Source of the DNA: Acidipropionibacterium virtanenii
Lineage (GTDB): Bacteria > Actinomycetota > Actinomycetes > Propionibacteriales > Propionibacteriaceae
Reading direction: 5' to 3'
DNA length: 64,000 nt
Assembly (NCBI RefSeq): GCF_003325455.1
Contig: NZ_CP025198.1
Span: forward strand, 1,426,001-1,490,000
Part shown: one piece after another, positions 17,769 to 27,534 of the stretch
Position numbering within the stretch: the stretch's first letter is position 1
Layout of the letters: each line of letters starts with the position of its first letter
Translations under genes and position numbers: made by a program
Notes under the pieces: model-generated
Database searches by the model: none
Told to the model about the DNA's origin: nothing
What the model saw: the letters and a program-made list of their open reading frames with translations, nothing else

Positions 17769-18458
17769 ATGGAGAATCTGGATGTAGCGCCCGGTTGCCC
17801 GATCCCGGTGAGGGTATTCGCCGACAGCGCTGTGCGCGAAGACGTGGAGCCGTGGCTGAAGACCGGACTACTCAGCGGCGTGACGACGAACCCGACCCTG
17901 CTCAAGCGCGCCGGGCTGACGGTGAGCGACATCCCGGAGGTGGCCAGATGGGCCGTCGGCGAGGGCGACCGCGAGGTCTGCTTCCAGCTGTGGGGGGACA
18001 CGGCCGAGGAGCAGTACGCCAATGCGATGAGGATTCACGAACTGGCTCCGGCCGCCCTCATCAAGATCCCGGTGACTCCCGCCGGGGCCACCGTCATCTC
18101 GCGTCTGCACAGCCAGGGCATCCAGGTCCTCATGACGGCGGTGTACGCGGCCAAGCATGCAGCCATCGCATCGGCCCTGGGCGTCCGGTACTTCGCCCCC
18201 TACTACAACCGGATGCGGGTCGCGGGTCTCGACGGTGCCGCGGAGATCGGCAGGATGGCTGCAGCGATCCCCCAGGACGGCCGTGGCCCGTTGATTCTCG
18301 CCGCCTCCGTCAAGAGCGGAGCCCAGGTCGTGGAGCTGCTCCAGGTGGGTGTCCGGGTCTTCACACTGCCTCCGGCGGTGATCGCCGACGTGTTCGCCGA
18401 CAAGCTCACCGACCGGGCGATCGCCGATTTCGAGCAGGACATGCGTGCCGCGTTGTGA
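17769..18458 (+). CDS. Fructose-6-phosphate-aldolase/transaldolase-like protein
   Basis: This 229-residue protein is the size of the short transaldolases (FSA/TalC/MipB). It has FADSAVREDVEPWL, SGVTTNPTLLKR, ALIKIPVTPAG (Schiff-base Lys in the KIPVT motif) and GVRYFAPYYNRM. FSA splits fructose-6-phosphate into dihydroxyacetone and glyceraldehyde-3-phosphate. Linked to a sorbitol PTS and dehydrogenase, that would give a short route from sorbitol into the triose pool. Substrate specificity cannot be read from sequence alone. I chose ATG 17769 over 17748 because AGAAGGAG lies at the right distance. The gene follows the SDR by 40 bases. Confidence 0.8.
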   Translation: MENLDVAPGCPIPVRVFADSAVREDVEPWLKTGLLSGVTTNPTLLKRAGLTVSDIPEVARWAVGEGDREVCFQLWGDTAEEQYANAMRIHELAPAALIKIPVTPAGATVISRLHSQGIQVLMTAVYAAKHAAIASALGVRYFAPYYNRMRVAGLDGAAEIGRMAAAIPQDGRGPLILAASVKSGAQVVELLQVGVRVFTLPPAVIADVFADKLTDRAIADFEQDMRAAL

Positions 18459-18461
18459 GCT

Positions 18462-18497
18462 CGGGCCGGCCGCGCGGTTCTGCGCGAGGCCGGCCCG
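18462..18497 (+). terminator. Hairpin terminator after the aldolase gene
   Basis: CGGGCCGGCC and GGCCGGCCCG pair (10 bases), with an inner GCGC/GCGC stem and GGTTCT loop. It separates the polyol operon from the truB promoter that follows directly. Confidence 0.7.
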
Positions 18498-18501
18498 GAC
18501 C

Positions 18502-18507
18502 TAGATT
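18502..18507 (+). promoter_or_regulatory. -10 of leaderless promoter, truB
   Basis: TAGATT, six bases (GTGGGC), then ATG at 18514. No ribosome site is visible before truB. Confidence 0.6.
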
Positions 18508-18513
18508 GTGGGC

Positions 18514-19392
18514 ATGGACTCCGGCCTGCTGATCGTCGACAAACCCTCGGGGTGGACCTCCCACCAGGTGGTGGGCCGGGTGCGCCGACTGATGAGTACC
18601 CGCAAAGTGGGACACGCCGGGACCCTGGATCCGATGGCCACCGGTGTGCTGGTGGTGGGAGTGGGCCGGGCCACCCGGCTGCTGGGCCATCTCGCCCTTC
18701 ACGACAAGGACTACACGGCCACCATCCGGCTCGGGGTCACCACCGTCACCGACGACGCCGAGGGGGATGTCGTGGCCACGGCCGACGCCTCCGCGCTGAG
18801 CGAGGTGCGGATCGCCGAGGCGATGGCACCTCTACGCGGCGAGATCATGCAGGTGCCCACGGCGGTGAGCGCCATCAAGGTGAACGGGAAGAGGTCGTAC
18901 GCCCGGGTGCGCGCCGGTGAGGCGGTGGAGCTGGCCGCCAGACCGGTGACGGTGTCGCGATTCCAGACGGTCGAGGTGCGACGCGAGGGGGAGGCGGTCG
19001 ACGTCGATGTCGAGGTGACCTGTTCCTCCGGCACCTATGTGCGCGCTCTGGCCCGTGACCTGGGGGGCTCGCTGGGGGTGGGGGGCCATCTCACCGCGCT
19101 GCGGCGCACCCGGATCGGGCCCTACACACTGCCGGCCGAGGCTGTCGATCTGTCCGAGGACGCTCCTCGGCCCGGCCTGATGACCATGGCCGAGGCCGCG
19201 CGGCTCAGCTTCCCGGCCGTCGAGCTGGACGCCGGCCAGGAGGCCGACCTTCGGGTCGGCAGGAGGCTGGAGATCGTCGTGCCCGCCGATCCGACCGCGA
19301 TGATCTCCGGCGCGTCCGGGGAGTTCCTGGCCCTCTACCGGCCCGATCCTGAGCGTCCCGGCTGGTCCCGGGCGGTCGCGGTGCTGGTCTGA
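18514..19392 (+). CDS. truB: tRNA pseudouridine-55 synthase
   Basis: TruB makes pseudouridine 55 in the tRNA T-loop and acts as a tRNA chaperone. The 292-residue protein has LLIVDKPSGWTSHQVVGRVR, HAGTLDPMATGVLVVGVG (catalytic Asp), KDYTATIRLGVTTVTDDAEG and CSSGTYVRALARDLG, and ends in a PUA-like domain. ATG 18514 is preferred over GTG 18508 because the TAGATT hexamer is placed for a transcript starting at that ATG. Confidence 0.96.
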   Translation: MDSGLLIVDKPSGWTSHQVVGRVRRLMSTRKVGHAGTLDPMATGVLVVGVGRATRLLGHLALHDKDYTATIRLGVTTVTDDAEGDVVATADASALSEVRIAEAMAPLRGEIMQVPTAVSAIKVNGKRSYARVRAGEAVELAARPVTVSRFQTVEVRREGEAVDVDVEVTCSSGTYVRALARDLGGSLGVGGHLTALRRTRIGPYTLPAEAVDLSEDAPRPGLMTMAEAARLSFPAVELDAGQEADLRVGRRLEIVVPADPTAMISGASGEFLALYRPDPERPGWSRAVAVLV

Positions 19393-19487
19393 CGAGAGCA
19401 GGGGGGTGGCCTGCGACGGGGACCTGGATCGCGGGGTGTCCCCGCTCGGGGGTCGCAGGGGGTCGTCCGGTTCGATCAAATCGTGCC

Positions 19488-19493
19488 TACAAT
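19488..19493 (+). promoter_or_regulatory. -10 of leaderless promoter, ribF
   Basis: TACAAT, six bases (CCGAAC), then GTG at 19500. Confidence 0.6.
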
Positions 19494-19499
19494 CCGAAC

Positions 19500-20447
19500 G
19501 TGTCTCCGAAGCCAAGCACCCCAGCCGCCCCTGACCGGTCGACCGTCGTCATCGGCAACTTCGACGGCGTGCATCGGGGGCACCGGGCCGTCATCGAGCA
19601 GGCCGGGGCGATGGATCCCGAGCTGCCATTGGTGGTCGTGACCTTCTGGCCGCATCCGGCGTCGGTGCTGACGCCGGGTCGCGAGCCCCTGCTGCTGTGC
19701 AGTCTGGAGCGGCGCATCGAGCTGCTGGAACAGGCCGGAGCCAGCCAGGTCCGTGTGGTGCGCTTCACCCGCGAACTGGCCAACTGGTCGCCCGAGATGT
19801 TCGTGGAGCGGGTGGTCAACCCGCTCAATCCCGCTCATGTCGTCGTGGGGCGCAACTTCCGGTTCGGTCACCGGGCCCTGGGCACCCCGGAGACACTGGC
19901 CGGGCTGGGTGAGGGACGATTCGACGTCAATTCCCTGGATCTGGTGCACATCAAGGGCAGCTCCACCTCGTCGACGCTCATCAGGGCGGCCATCTTCGAG
20001 GGGAAGGTGCGTCAGGCCGCCGCCCACCTGGGCCGCAGCTTCGACGTCCACCAGGTTGTGGTGATGGGGGACCAGCGGGGCCGGGAGCTCGGCTTCCCCA
20101 CCGCCAACCTCGTGCTGGGGGCCGAATATGCGGTGCCCGCCGACGGCGTCTACGCCGGATGGCTCACCCCGGGGTCCGGCCCCGAGGCCGGCAACCGCCT
20201 GCCGGCCGCCGTCTCGGTGGGCAGCAATCCCACCTTCGACGGCCTGGAGCGGCGCATCGAGTCCTATGTCCTGGATCGCACCGACCTGGATCTGTACGGG
20301 GTCGAGGTCGGCGTCGAGTTCGTGGACCGGCTCCGCGGCCAGGTGAGGTACGAGGGCCGGGAGCCGCTGATCCGTCAGATGGCCCAGGACGTCGAGGCGT
20401 GCCGGGGCGTCCTCGAAGAGGATTCGCGCCGGAAAGCCGGGGCCTGA
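19500..20447 (+). CDS. ribF: Bifunctional riboflavin kinase / FAD synthetase
   Basis: RibF turns riboflavin into FMN and then FAD. In this 315-residue protein, the N-terminal nucleotidyltransferase domain has [20 protein letters not shown] and [28 protein letters not shown] and [20 protein letters not shown] follow. The C-terminal riboflavin-kinase domain starts at [15 protein letters not shown] and contains [11 protein letters not shown] and ESYVLD. The GTG at 19500 follows TACAAT by six bases. RibF supplies FAD for the SDH and pyruvate oxidase encoded nearby, though no regulatory link is visible. Confidence 0.96.
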   Translation: MSPKPSTPAAPDRSTVVIGNFDGVHRGHRAVIEQAGAMDPELPLVVVTFWPHPASVLTPGREPLLLCSLERRIELLEQAGASQVRVVRFTRELANWSPEMFVERVVNPLNPAHVVVGRNFRFGHRALGTPETLAGLGEGRFDVNSLDLVHIKGSSTSSTLIRAAIFEGKVRQAAAHLGRSFDVHQVVVMGDQRGRELGFPTANLVLGAEYAVPADGVYAGWLTPGSGPEAGNRLPAAVSVGSNPTFDGLERRIESYVLDRTDLDLYGVEVGVEFVDRLRGQVRYEGREPLIRQMAQDVEACRGVLEEDSRRKAGA

Positions 20448-20548
20448 TACCCTGTGCCGGTTGCCGTCAGATCGGCCGCGGCCTTGCAAGAGTTCTCAGC
20501 CACAAGGGGCATCGGGGACGCCGCGCAACGGACAGGGAGGAGCACCGT

Positions 20549-20812
20549 ATGGATGCTGCTGAGAAGAAGAAGATCGTCGAGGAGTACGCGACCCATCCTG
20601 GTGACACCGGATCTCCCGATGTCCAGATCGCGCTGTTGAGCCGCCGGATCTCCGATCTGACTGAGCACCTCAAGGCCCACAAGGGGGATCACCACTCCCA
20701 GCGCGGCCTGATGCTCATGATCGGCCAGCGTCGTCGCCTGCTGAACTATGTCTCCAAGAGCGACATCGATCACTACCGCGCGCTGATCGCCAGGCTCGGA
20801 CTGCGCCGCTGA
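20549..20812 (+). CDS. rpsO: 30S ribosomal protein S15
   Basis: The 87-residue protein has the S15 signature [39 protein letters not shown] and QRRRLLNYV. It binds 16S rRNA early in 30S assembly. GGGAGGAGC is a strong ribosome site. A TACCCT hexamer (20448-20453) inside the ribF stop region may be its -10. It is followed by a strong terminator and then pnp, the usual partner order. Confidence 0.97.
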   Translation: MDAAEKKKIVEEYATHPGDTGSPDVQIALLSRRISDLTEHLKAHKGDHHSQRGLMLMIGQRRRLLNYVSKSDIDHYRALIARLGLRR

Positions 20813-20840
20813 GGCCGCGTCCTCCACGACCTGATCGGCA

Positions 20841-20867
20841 GGGCCGTCCCCCTCGGGGGGCGGCCCT
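20841..20867 (+). terminator. Terminator after rpsO
   Basis: AGGGCCG-T-CCCCC and GGGGG-G-CGGCCCT form a GC-rich hairpin with a two-base loop. It begins 28 bases after the rpsO stop. Confidence 0.8.
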
Positions 20868-21176
20868 GACTGCGTTCGCCCGCCCCGGGAATTCGGGAAA
20901 GTCCTGCCCATCGAGTAGGATTGCGACGCAACTATTACGAACATCTACATGAACGGACCGCCGCCGCTCGCACTGACCGCACGTCTCGGTCCTCGGTAGT
21001 GGCCACCGGGTGCACAATCCCCGATGGCTTCGATCGAAGACCGGCGCGAGTGCTGGTCGGCACGACGACGCGTCAGTATCTCCCCGCAGCATCGGACACG
21101 TACCGGTTCTGCGCATCAGGGCGATCAGGACCCGTGTGCCACGGGGGCGGCGGCGCCACATGAAAGGAATCCCCAC
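20868..21176 (+). promoter_or_regulatory. Long pnp leader region
   Basis: These 309 bases hold no convincing gene. TAGGAT (20916-20921) is a likely -10, giving an mRNA leader of about 250 bases. A perfect 12-base palindrome, CTTCGATCGAAG, lies at 21028-21039. GAAAGGAAT just before ATG 21177 is the ribosome site. In other bacteria PNPase and RNase III control pnp mRNA through a structured leader, so the length is suggestive. Confidence 0.5.
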
Positions 21177-23372
21177 ATGGAGGGACCCGGTCTCGAATTC
21201 ACCGAGGCAGTCATCGACAACGGCTCATTCGGAAAGCACGTTGTCCGTTTTGAAGCAGGCCTTCTGGCCCAGCAGGCCGACGGCTCGTCGGCCGTCTATC
21301 TCGACGGCGACACCATGCTGCTGTCGGCCACCACAGCCGCCAAGACCCCCCGCGACTCCATCGACTTCTTCCCGCTGACGGTCGACGTCGAGGAGCGCAT
21401 GTACGCAGCCGGGCGCATCCCCGGCTCCTTCTTCCGCCGCGAGGGACGTCCCTCGGAGAACGCCATCCTGGCCTGCCGTCTCATCGACCGCCCGCTGCGC
21501 CCCTCCTTCGTCAAGGGTCTGCGCAACGAGGTCCAGGTCGTCGTCACGGTGCTGGCCCTCAACCCGAGCGTCTACTACGACGTCGTGGCCATCAACGCCG
21601 CATCGATGTCCACCCAGATCGCCGGTCTGCCCTTCTCCGGGCCCATCGGCGGCGTGCGGATGGCTCTCATCGGGGACCAGTGGATCTGCTTCCCCGACGT
21701 CGAGCAGCGCAAGGAGTCGACCTTCGACATGGTCGTGGCCGGCCGGGTGCTGGCCGACGGCGATGTCGCCATCATGATGGTCGAGGCTGAATCCACCCCG
21801 GCCACCTGGGACCTCGTGCGTTCCGGGCGGACCGCCCCCACCGAGGAGGTGGTGGCCACCGGACTGGAGGCCGCCAAGCCCTTCATCAAGGTGCTGTGCG
21901 ACGCGCAGGCCGCGCTGGCCGCCAAGCTGCCCAAGGAGACCTACGACTTCCCGGTCTTCAAGGACTACCAGGACGACGTCTACCAGGCCGTGGAGGCCAA
22001 GGGTCACGACGAGCTGGCCCGGATCGAGCAGATCGCCGCGAAGCTGGAGCGTCAGGATGCCGAGTCCGAGCTCAAGACACGGATCAAGTCCGAGCTCGCC
22101 GAGCAGTTCCCCGGTCGTGAGACCGAGGTCTCCGGGGCGTTCAAGGCCATGATGAAGAAGATCGTGCGCAAGCGCGTCCTCGACGAGGGGGTGCGCATCG
22201 ACGGGCGCGGTCCCCGCGACATCCGGACCCTGTCGGCCGAGGTCGGGATCATCCCCAGGGTCCACGGCTCGGCGCTGTTCCAGCGCGGCGAGACCCAGAT
22301 CCTGGGCGTCACCACCCTCAACATGCTCGACATGGAGCAGAAGCTGGACACCCTCTCCCCGGAGAGGACCCGCCGCTACATGCACAACTACAACATGCCG
22401 CCCTACTCCACCGGTGAGACCGGCCGGGTGGGTTCCCCGAAGCGCCGCGAGGTCGGCCACGGCAACCTCGCCGAGCGGGCGCTGATCCCGGTGCTGCCCG
22501 ACCGCGACGAGTTCCCCTACGCGATCCGCCAGGTGTCCGAGGCCGTCGGCTCCAACGGATCCACCTCGATGGGTTCGGTGTGCGCCTCGACCATGGCCCT
22601 GCTCAACGCCGGTGTGCCGCTGCGCGCCTCGGTGGCCGGCATCGCCATGGGTCTCATGAGTGAGCAGAACGAGGACGGGAGCGTCAAGTACCTGGCCCTC
22701 ACCGACATCCTGGGGGCCGAGGACGCCCTGGGCGACATGGACTTCAAGGTCGCCGGTACCAGCGATTTCGTCACCGCGCTGCAGCTCGACACCAAGCTCG
22801 ACGGCATCCCGGCCGACGTGCTGGCCGGAGCTCTCACCCAGGCCAAGGAGGCTCGCACCGCGATCCTCGAGGTGATGGACGACGCCATCGACGAGCCCGA
22901 CGAGATGGCTCCTACCGCGCCGCGCATCCTCACCGTGCACATCCCGGTCGACAAGATCGGCGAGATCATCGGGCCCAAGGGCAAGATGATCAACCAGATG
23001 CAGGAGGACACCGGGGCCAATATCTCGGTCCAGGACGACGGCACCATCTTCATCGGTGCTGCCGACGGCGAGTCCGCCGAGGCCGCCCGCAGCCTGGTCA
23101 ACGCCATTGCCAATCCGCAGATGCCCGAGGTGGGCGAGCGCTACCTGGGCACCGTCGTCAAGACGACCAGCTTCGGGGCCTTCATCTCGCTGCTGCCCGG
23201 CAAGGACGGCCTGCTGCACATCTCCAAGATGCGCGATCTCAACGACGGCAAGCGGGTTGACGCCGTCGAGGACGTCGTCAACGTGGGCCAGAAGCTGCAG
23301 GTCGAGATCGCCGAGATCGACGACCGCGGCAAGCTCTCCCTCGTCCTCGCGAAAGATGATGAGGAGGACTGA
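21177..23372 (+). CDS. pnp: Polyribonucleotide nucleotidyltransferase (PNPase)
   Basis: PNPase is the phosphorolytic 3'-5' exoribonuclease and RNA-tailing enzyme. In this 731-residue protein, the first RNase PH domain carries [31 protein letters not shown]. The helical domain and second RNase PH core follow, with [31 protein letters not shown] and [24 protein letters not shown]. The KH domain ([19 protein letters not shown]) and S1 domain ([20 protein letters not shown]) close it. An in-frame start exists at 21024, but GAAAGGAAT and conservation place the true start at [12 protein letters not shown]. Confidence 0.97.
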   Translation: MEGPGLEFTEAVIDNGSFGKHVVRFEAGLLAQQADGSSAVYLDGDTMLLSATTAAKTPRDSIDFFPLTVDVEERMYAAGRIPGSFFRREGRPSENAILACRLIDRPLRPSFVKGLRNEVQVVVTVLALNPSVYYDVVAINAASMSTQIAGLPFSGPIGGVRMALIGDQWICFPDVEQRKESTFDMVVAGRVLADGDVAIMMVEAESTPATWDLVRSGRTAPTEEVVATGLEAAKPFIKVLCDAQAALAAKLPKETYDFPVFKDYQDDVYQAVEAKGHDELARIEQIAAKLERQDAESELKTRIKSELAEQFPGRETEVSGAFKAMMKKIVRKRVLDEGVRIDGRGPRDIRTLSAEVGIIPRVHGSALFQRGETQILGVTTLNMLDMEQKLDTLSPERTRRYMHNYNMPPYSTGETGRVGSPKRREVGHGNLAERALIPVLPDRDEFPYAIRQVSEAVGSNGSTSMGSVCASTMALLNAGVPLRASVAGIAMGLMSEQNEDGSVKYLALTDILGAEDALGDMDFKVAGTSDFVTALQLDTKLDGIPADVLAGALTQAKEARTAILEVMDDAIDEPDEMAPTAPRILTVHIPVDKIGEIIGPKGKMINQMQEDTGANISVQDDGTIFIGAADGESAEAARSLVNAIANPQMPEVGERYLGTVVKTTSFGAFISLLPGKDGLLHISKMRDLNDGKRVDAVEDVVNVGQKLQVEIAEIDDRGKLSLVLAKDDEED

Positions 23373-25035
<1,663 letters not shown>

Positions 25036-25172
25036 CCCCGGGGGTGCTAAGCCGACCGCGAAGACGGGATGGTAAGGGCTGCGCCGGGAGTTACGGTTAG
25101 CGCGGTCGCCGACAGGGGAGTGTGTGTTCATACCCGGCGGCCGGTCTCATCACCCGGATCCGGAGGTACTCA

Positions 25173-26912
25173 ATGAACGTCGCCGAACAACTCGTCCAGC
25201 AACTGATCGACGCTGGCGTACGGCGGATCTACGGCATTGTGGGCGACTCCCTCAATCCGATCGTCGACGCCGTGCGCAAGACGGGTGGTTCCGCGAAGGG
25301 GGGCATCGACTGGGTGCACGTCCGCCACGAGGAGGCCGCCGCCTTCGCCGCCTCCGCCGAGGCTCAGCTCACCGGAGAGCTGGCAGTCTGCGCCGGATCC
25401 TGCGGGCCGGGCAACATGCACCTCATCAACGGGCTCTACGACGCCTACCGCTCCGGTGCTCCGGTGCTGGCCATCGCCTCCCACATCCCCAGCGTCCAGA
25501 TCGGTTCCGACTTCTTCCAGGAGACCCACCCGGACCGGCTCTTCGAGGGATGCTCGGACTACTGCGAGCTGATCCAGTCGCCGGAGCAGGCGCCGCGCGT
25601 CATCAATTCGGCGATCCGCCACGCGGCCGCTCTCAAGAGCGTCTCGGTCATCACGATCTCCCAGGATGTGTCGGACAAGAAGGCGACCGCCCCAGCCCCG
25701 GCCTACGTTCCGGCGCGTCGGCCCGTCCTGGAGCCGAACGCGGAGGATCTCGCTCAGCTGGCCAAACTCCTCAATGACGCGAAGAAAGTCGCGATCTTCG
25801 CCGGTATTGGGGTCGAGGGAGCCCACGACCAGGTGCTCGCGCTGGCCGACAAGCTCAAGGCGCCGATCGGCCACAGCCTGCGCGGCAAGGACTTCATCCA
25901 GTACGACAACCCCTTCGACGTCGGCATGACCGGCCTGCTGGGCTACGGCGCCGCCGCCGAGGGCATGAATGACGCCGACGTGCTGCTCCTGCTGGGGACC
26001 GACTTCCCATACAACCAGTTCCTCCCCGACACCCTGACAGTCCAGGTGGACAGCCACGCCGAGAAGCTCGGCCGTCGCACCGATGTCTCCTTCCCGGTCC
26101 AGGCCGATGTCAAGGCCCTGGTCGAGGCCCTGCTTCCGCTGGTCAGGCAGCATGATGAGAAGTTCCTCAAGGCGACCGTCAAGCGCCATGCCAAGATCAT
26201 GAAGGCCCCGGTCGGCTCCTACACCCGCAATGTTGAGCACATGAAGCCCATCCATCCCGAGTACGTGGCCCACACCCTCAACGAGGTGGCCGACAAGGAT
26301 GCGATCTTCACCGCCGACACCGGAATGTGCAATGTGTGGACCGCCCGCTACATCGACCCGTTGGGTACTCGCCGTCTCATCGGCTCCTTCAAGCACGGCT
26401 CGATGGCCAATGCGCTGCCGATGGCCGTCGGGGCTCAGGTGTCCCATCCCGGCCGTCAGGTCATCTCGGTATCCGGAGACGGCGGCCTGTCCATGATGCT
26501 CGGCGAGCTGGTCACCGCCAGGATGCACAACCTGCCCGTCAAGGTGATCGTGTTCAACAACTCCACCCTCGGCATGGTCAAGCTGGAGCAGTTCGTCGGT
26601 GGTCTGCCCGATTTCGGCACCGACGTCCACGACGTCAACTATGCCGGGGTGGCGCAGGCCATGGGATTCCACGCCCAGCGGGTCGACGATCCCAAGGACG
26701 TCCACCAGGCCCTCACCGACGCGCTGCGCGCCGACGGGCCGGCGCTCGTGGAGGTGCTCACCGATCCCAACGCCCTGTCGCTGCCGCCCGAGATCAAGGG
26801 CGAGATGCTCGTCGGCTTCGCCACCGCCATGAGCAAGGTGGTGCTCAACCGCGGGGCCGGCGAGGTCGTCTCGATGGCCACCTCGAATATGCGCAACATC
26901 CCGAGGCCCTGA
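25173..26912 (+). CDS. poxB: Pyruvate:quinone oxidoreductase / pyruvate oxidase (PoxB type), ThDP-dependent
   Basis: The 579-residue enzyme starts MNVAEQLVQQLIDAGVRRIYGIVGDSL and has the ThDP-activating Glu region (VHVRHEEAAAFAA). A central FAD/DHS-type domain is followed by the ThDP-Mg site SGDGGLSMMLGELVTARMHNLPVKVIVFNNSTLGM, the GDG...NN motif. It closely resembles PoxB, which oxidises pyruvate to acetate and CO2 and passes electrons to menaquinone at the membrane. The C-terminus differs from the E. coli amphipathic tail, so the membrane attachment is uncertain. CGGAGG precedes ATG 25173; an in-frame GTG at 25122 lacks a good ribosome site. It is convergent with the GNAT gene, eleven bases apart. 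Confidence 0.9.
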   Translation: MNVAEQLVQQLIDAGVRRIYGIVGDSLNPIVDAVRKTGGSAKGGIDWVHVRHEEAAAFAASAEAQLTGELAVCAGSCGPGNMHLINGLYDAYRSGAPVLAIASHIPSVQIGSDFFQETHPDRLFEGCSDYCELIQSPEQAPRVINSAIRHAAALKSVSVITISQDVSDKKATAPAPAYVPARRPVLEPNAEDLAQLAKLLNDAKKVAIFAGIGVEGAHDQVLALADKLKAPIGHSLRGKDFIQYDNPFDVGMTGLLGYGAAAEGMNDADVLLLLGTDFPYNQFLPDTLTVQVDSHAEKLGRRTDVSFPVQADVKALVEALLPLVRQHDEKFLKATVKRHAKIMKAPVGSYTRNVEHMKPIHPEYVAHTLNEVADKDAIFTADTGMCNVWTARYIDPLGTRRLIGSFKHGSMANALPMAVGAQVSHPGRQVISVSGDGGLSMMLGELVTARMHNLPVKVIVFNNSTLGMVKLEQFVGGLPDFGTDVHDVNYAGVAQAMGFHAQRVDDPKDVHQALTDALRADGPALVEVLTDPNALSLPPEIKGEMLVGFATAMSKVVLNRGAGEVVSMATSNMRNIPRP

Positions 26913-26923
26913 GCCACGTCTTC

Positions 26924-27481
26924 TCAGGGCGCAGTCGTGATGTCGCTGTGAAGGCGGATCTCCTTGATGTGTACGGAGCCGTCCTCGGTGCCGGACTCCC
27001 GGTGGGCGCCGTCGGGTGCCCAGCCGGACTCGGTCAGAAACGTGCGCATGGCGTCATCGGTCGAGCGCAGCCACCACGTCGCGCGGGTGAAGCGGTCCGC
27101 CCGAAGGGTGTCGGCGACAGCGTTGAGCAGCCTCGATCCGTGCCCCTGACCCCGGCGCTCAGGATCGACGACGAACTCGGCCACCAGCGCGTCGGTGGGG
27201 CCGGCGTCCTCGTCCTCGCTGGGCCCGATGGCCGCGAAGCCGCGCACCACGGGTCCCTCGCTGCCGGGATCCAGGGCCACCAGCACCCGGAACTCGGCCA
27301 GCGGCGGACGGGTGATGGCCGCCCACCATGCCTCCCGCATCTCGTCGAGGGACAGGGCGTCCAGCACGCCTGCCAGCGAGGGATCGGCGAGCCAGGCGCG
27401 TCGCTGCACCTGCGCCAGGGCGCCCGCCTCAGCGGGCAGGGCGAGTCGGACGGAAGGGGATCCGGGGGTGGGTTCGGGCAT
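26924..27481 (-). CDS. GNAT-family N-acetyltransferase
   Basis: The 185-residue protein shows the GNAT acetyl-CoA motif A: LVAEFVVDPERRGQGHGSRLLNAV (R/Q-x-x-G-x-G/A), with TWWLRSTDDAMRTFLTESGW as motif B. The acceptor substrate is unknown. It starts at ATG 27481, seven bases after TAGGCT on its strand. It is divergent from RNase J with only 53 bases between start codons, so their promoters are adjacent or overlapping. Confidence 0.82.
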   Translation of the reverse strand: MPEPTPGSPSVRLALPAEAGALAQVQRRAWLADPSLAGVLDALSLDEMREAWWAAITRPPLAEFRVLVALDPGSEGPVVRGFAAIGPSEDEDAGPTDALVAEFVVDPERRGQGHGSRLLNAVADTLRADRFTRATWWLRSTDDAMRTFLTESGWAPDGAHRESGTEDGSVHIKEIRLHSDITTAP

Positions 27482-27488
27482 GCTCGAC

Positions 27489-27494
27489 AGCCTA
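27489..27494 (-). promoter_or_regulatory. -10 of leaderless promoter, GNAT gene
   Basis: TAGGCT on the minus strand, seven bases, then ATG at 27481. Confidence 0.55.
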
Positions 27495-27521
27495 GGTGCC
27501 GGATTCGGGTCATTGAACGGA

Positions 27522-27527
27522 TAGGCT
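27522..27527 (+). promoter_or_regulatory. -10 of leaderless promoter, rnj
   Basis: TAGGCT, seven bases (GGCGCAC), then GTG at 27535. The same hexamer serves the divergent GNAT gene 28 bases away. Confidence 0.55.
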
Positions 27528-27534
27528 GGCGCAC

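Noticed and set aside
19461-19490. tRNA-like GGTTCGATC before ribF
   Set aside because: The T-loop-like string has no matching acceptor, D or anticodon stems around it; it belongs to the leaderless ribF promoter region.
21024-21176. N-terminal extension of PNPase
   Set aside because: The extra 51 codons are not PNPase-like, and GAAAGGAAT lies directly before ATG 21177. The stretch is better read as leader.
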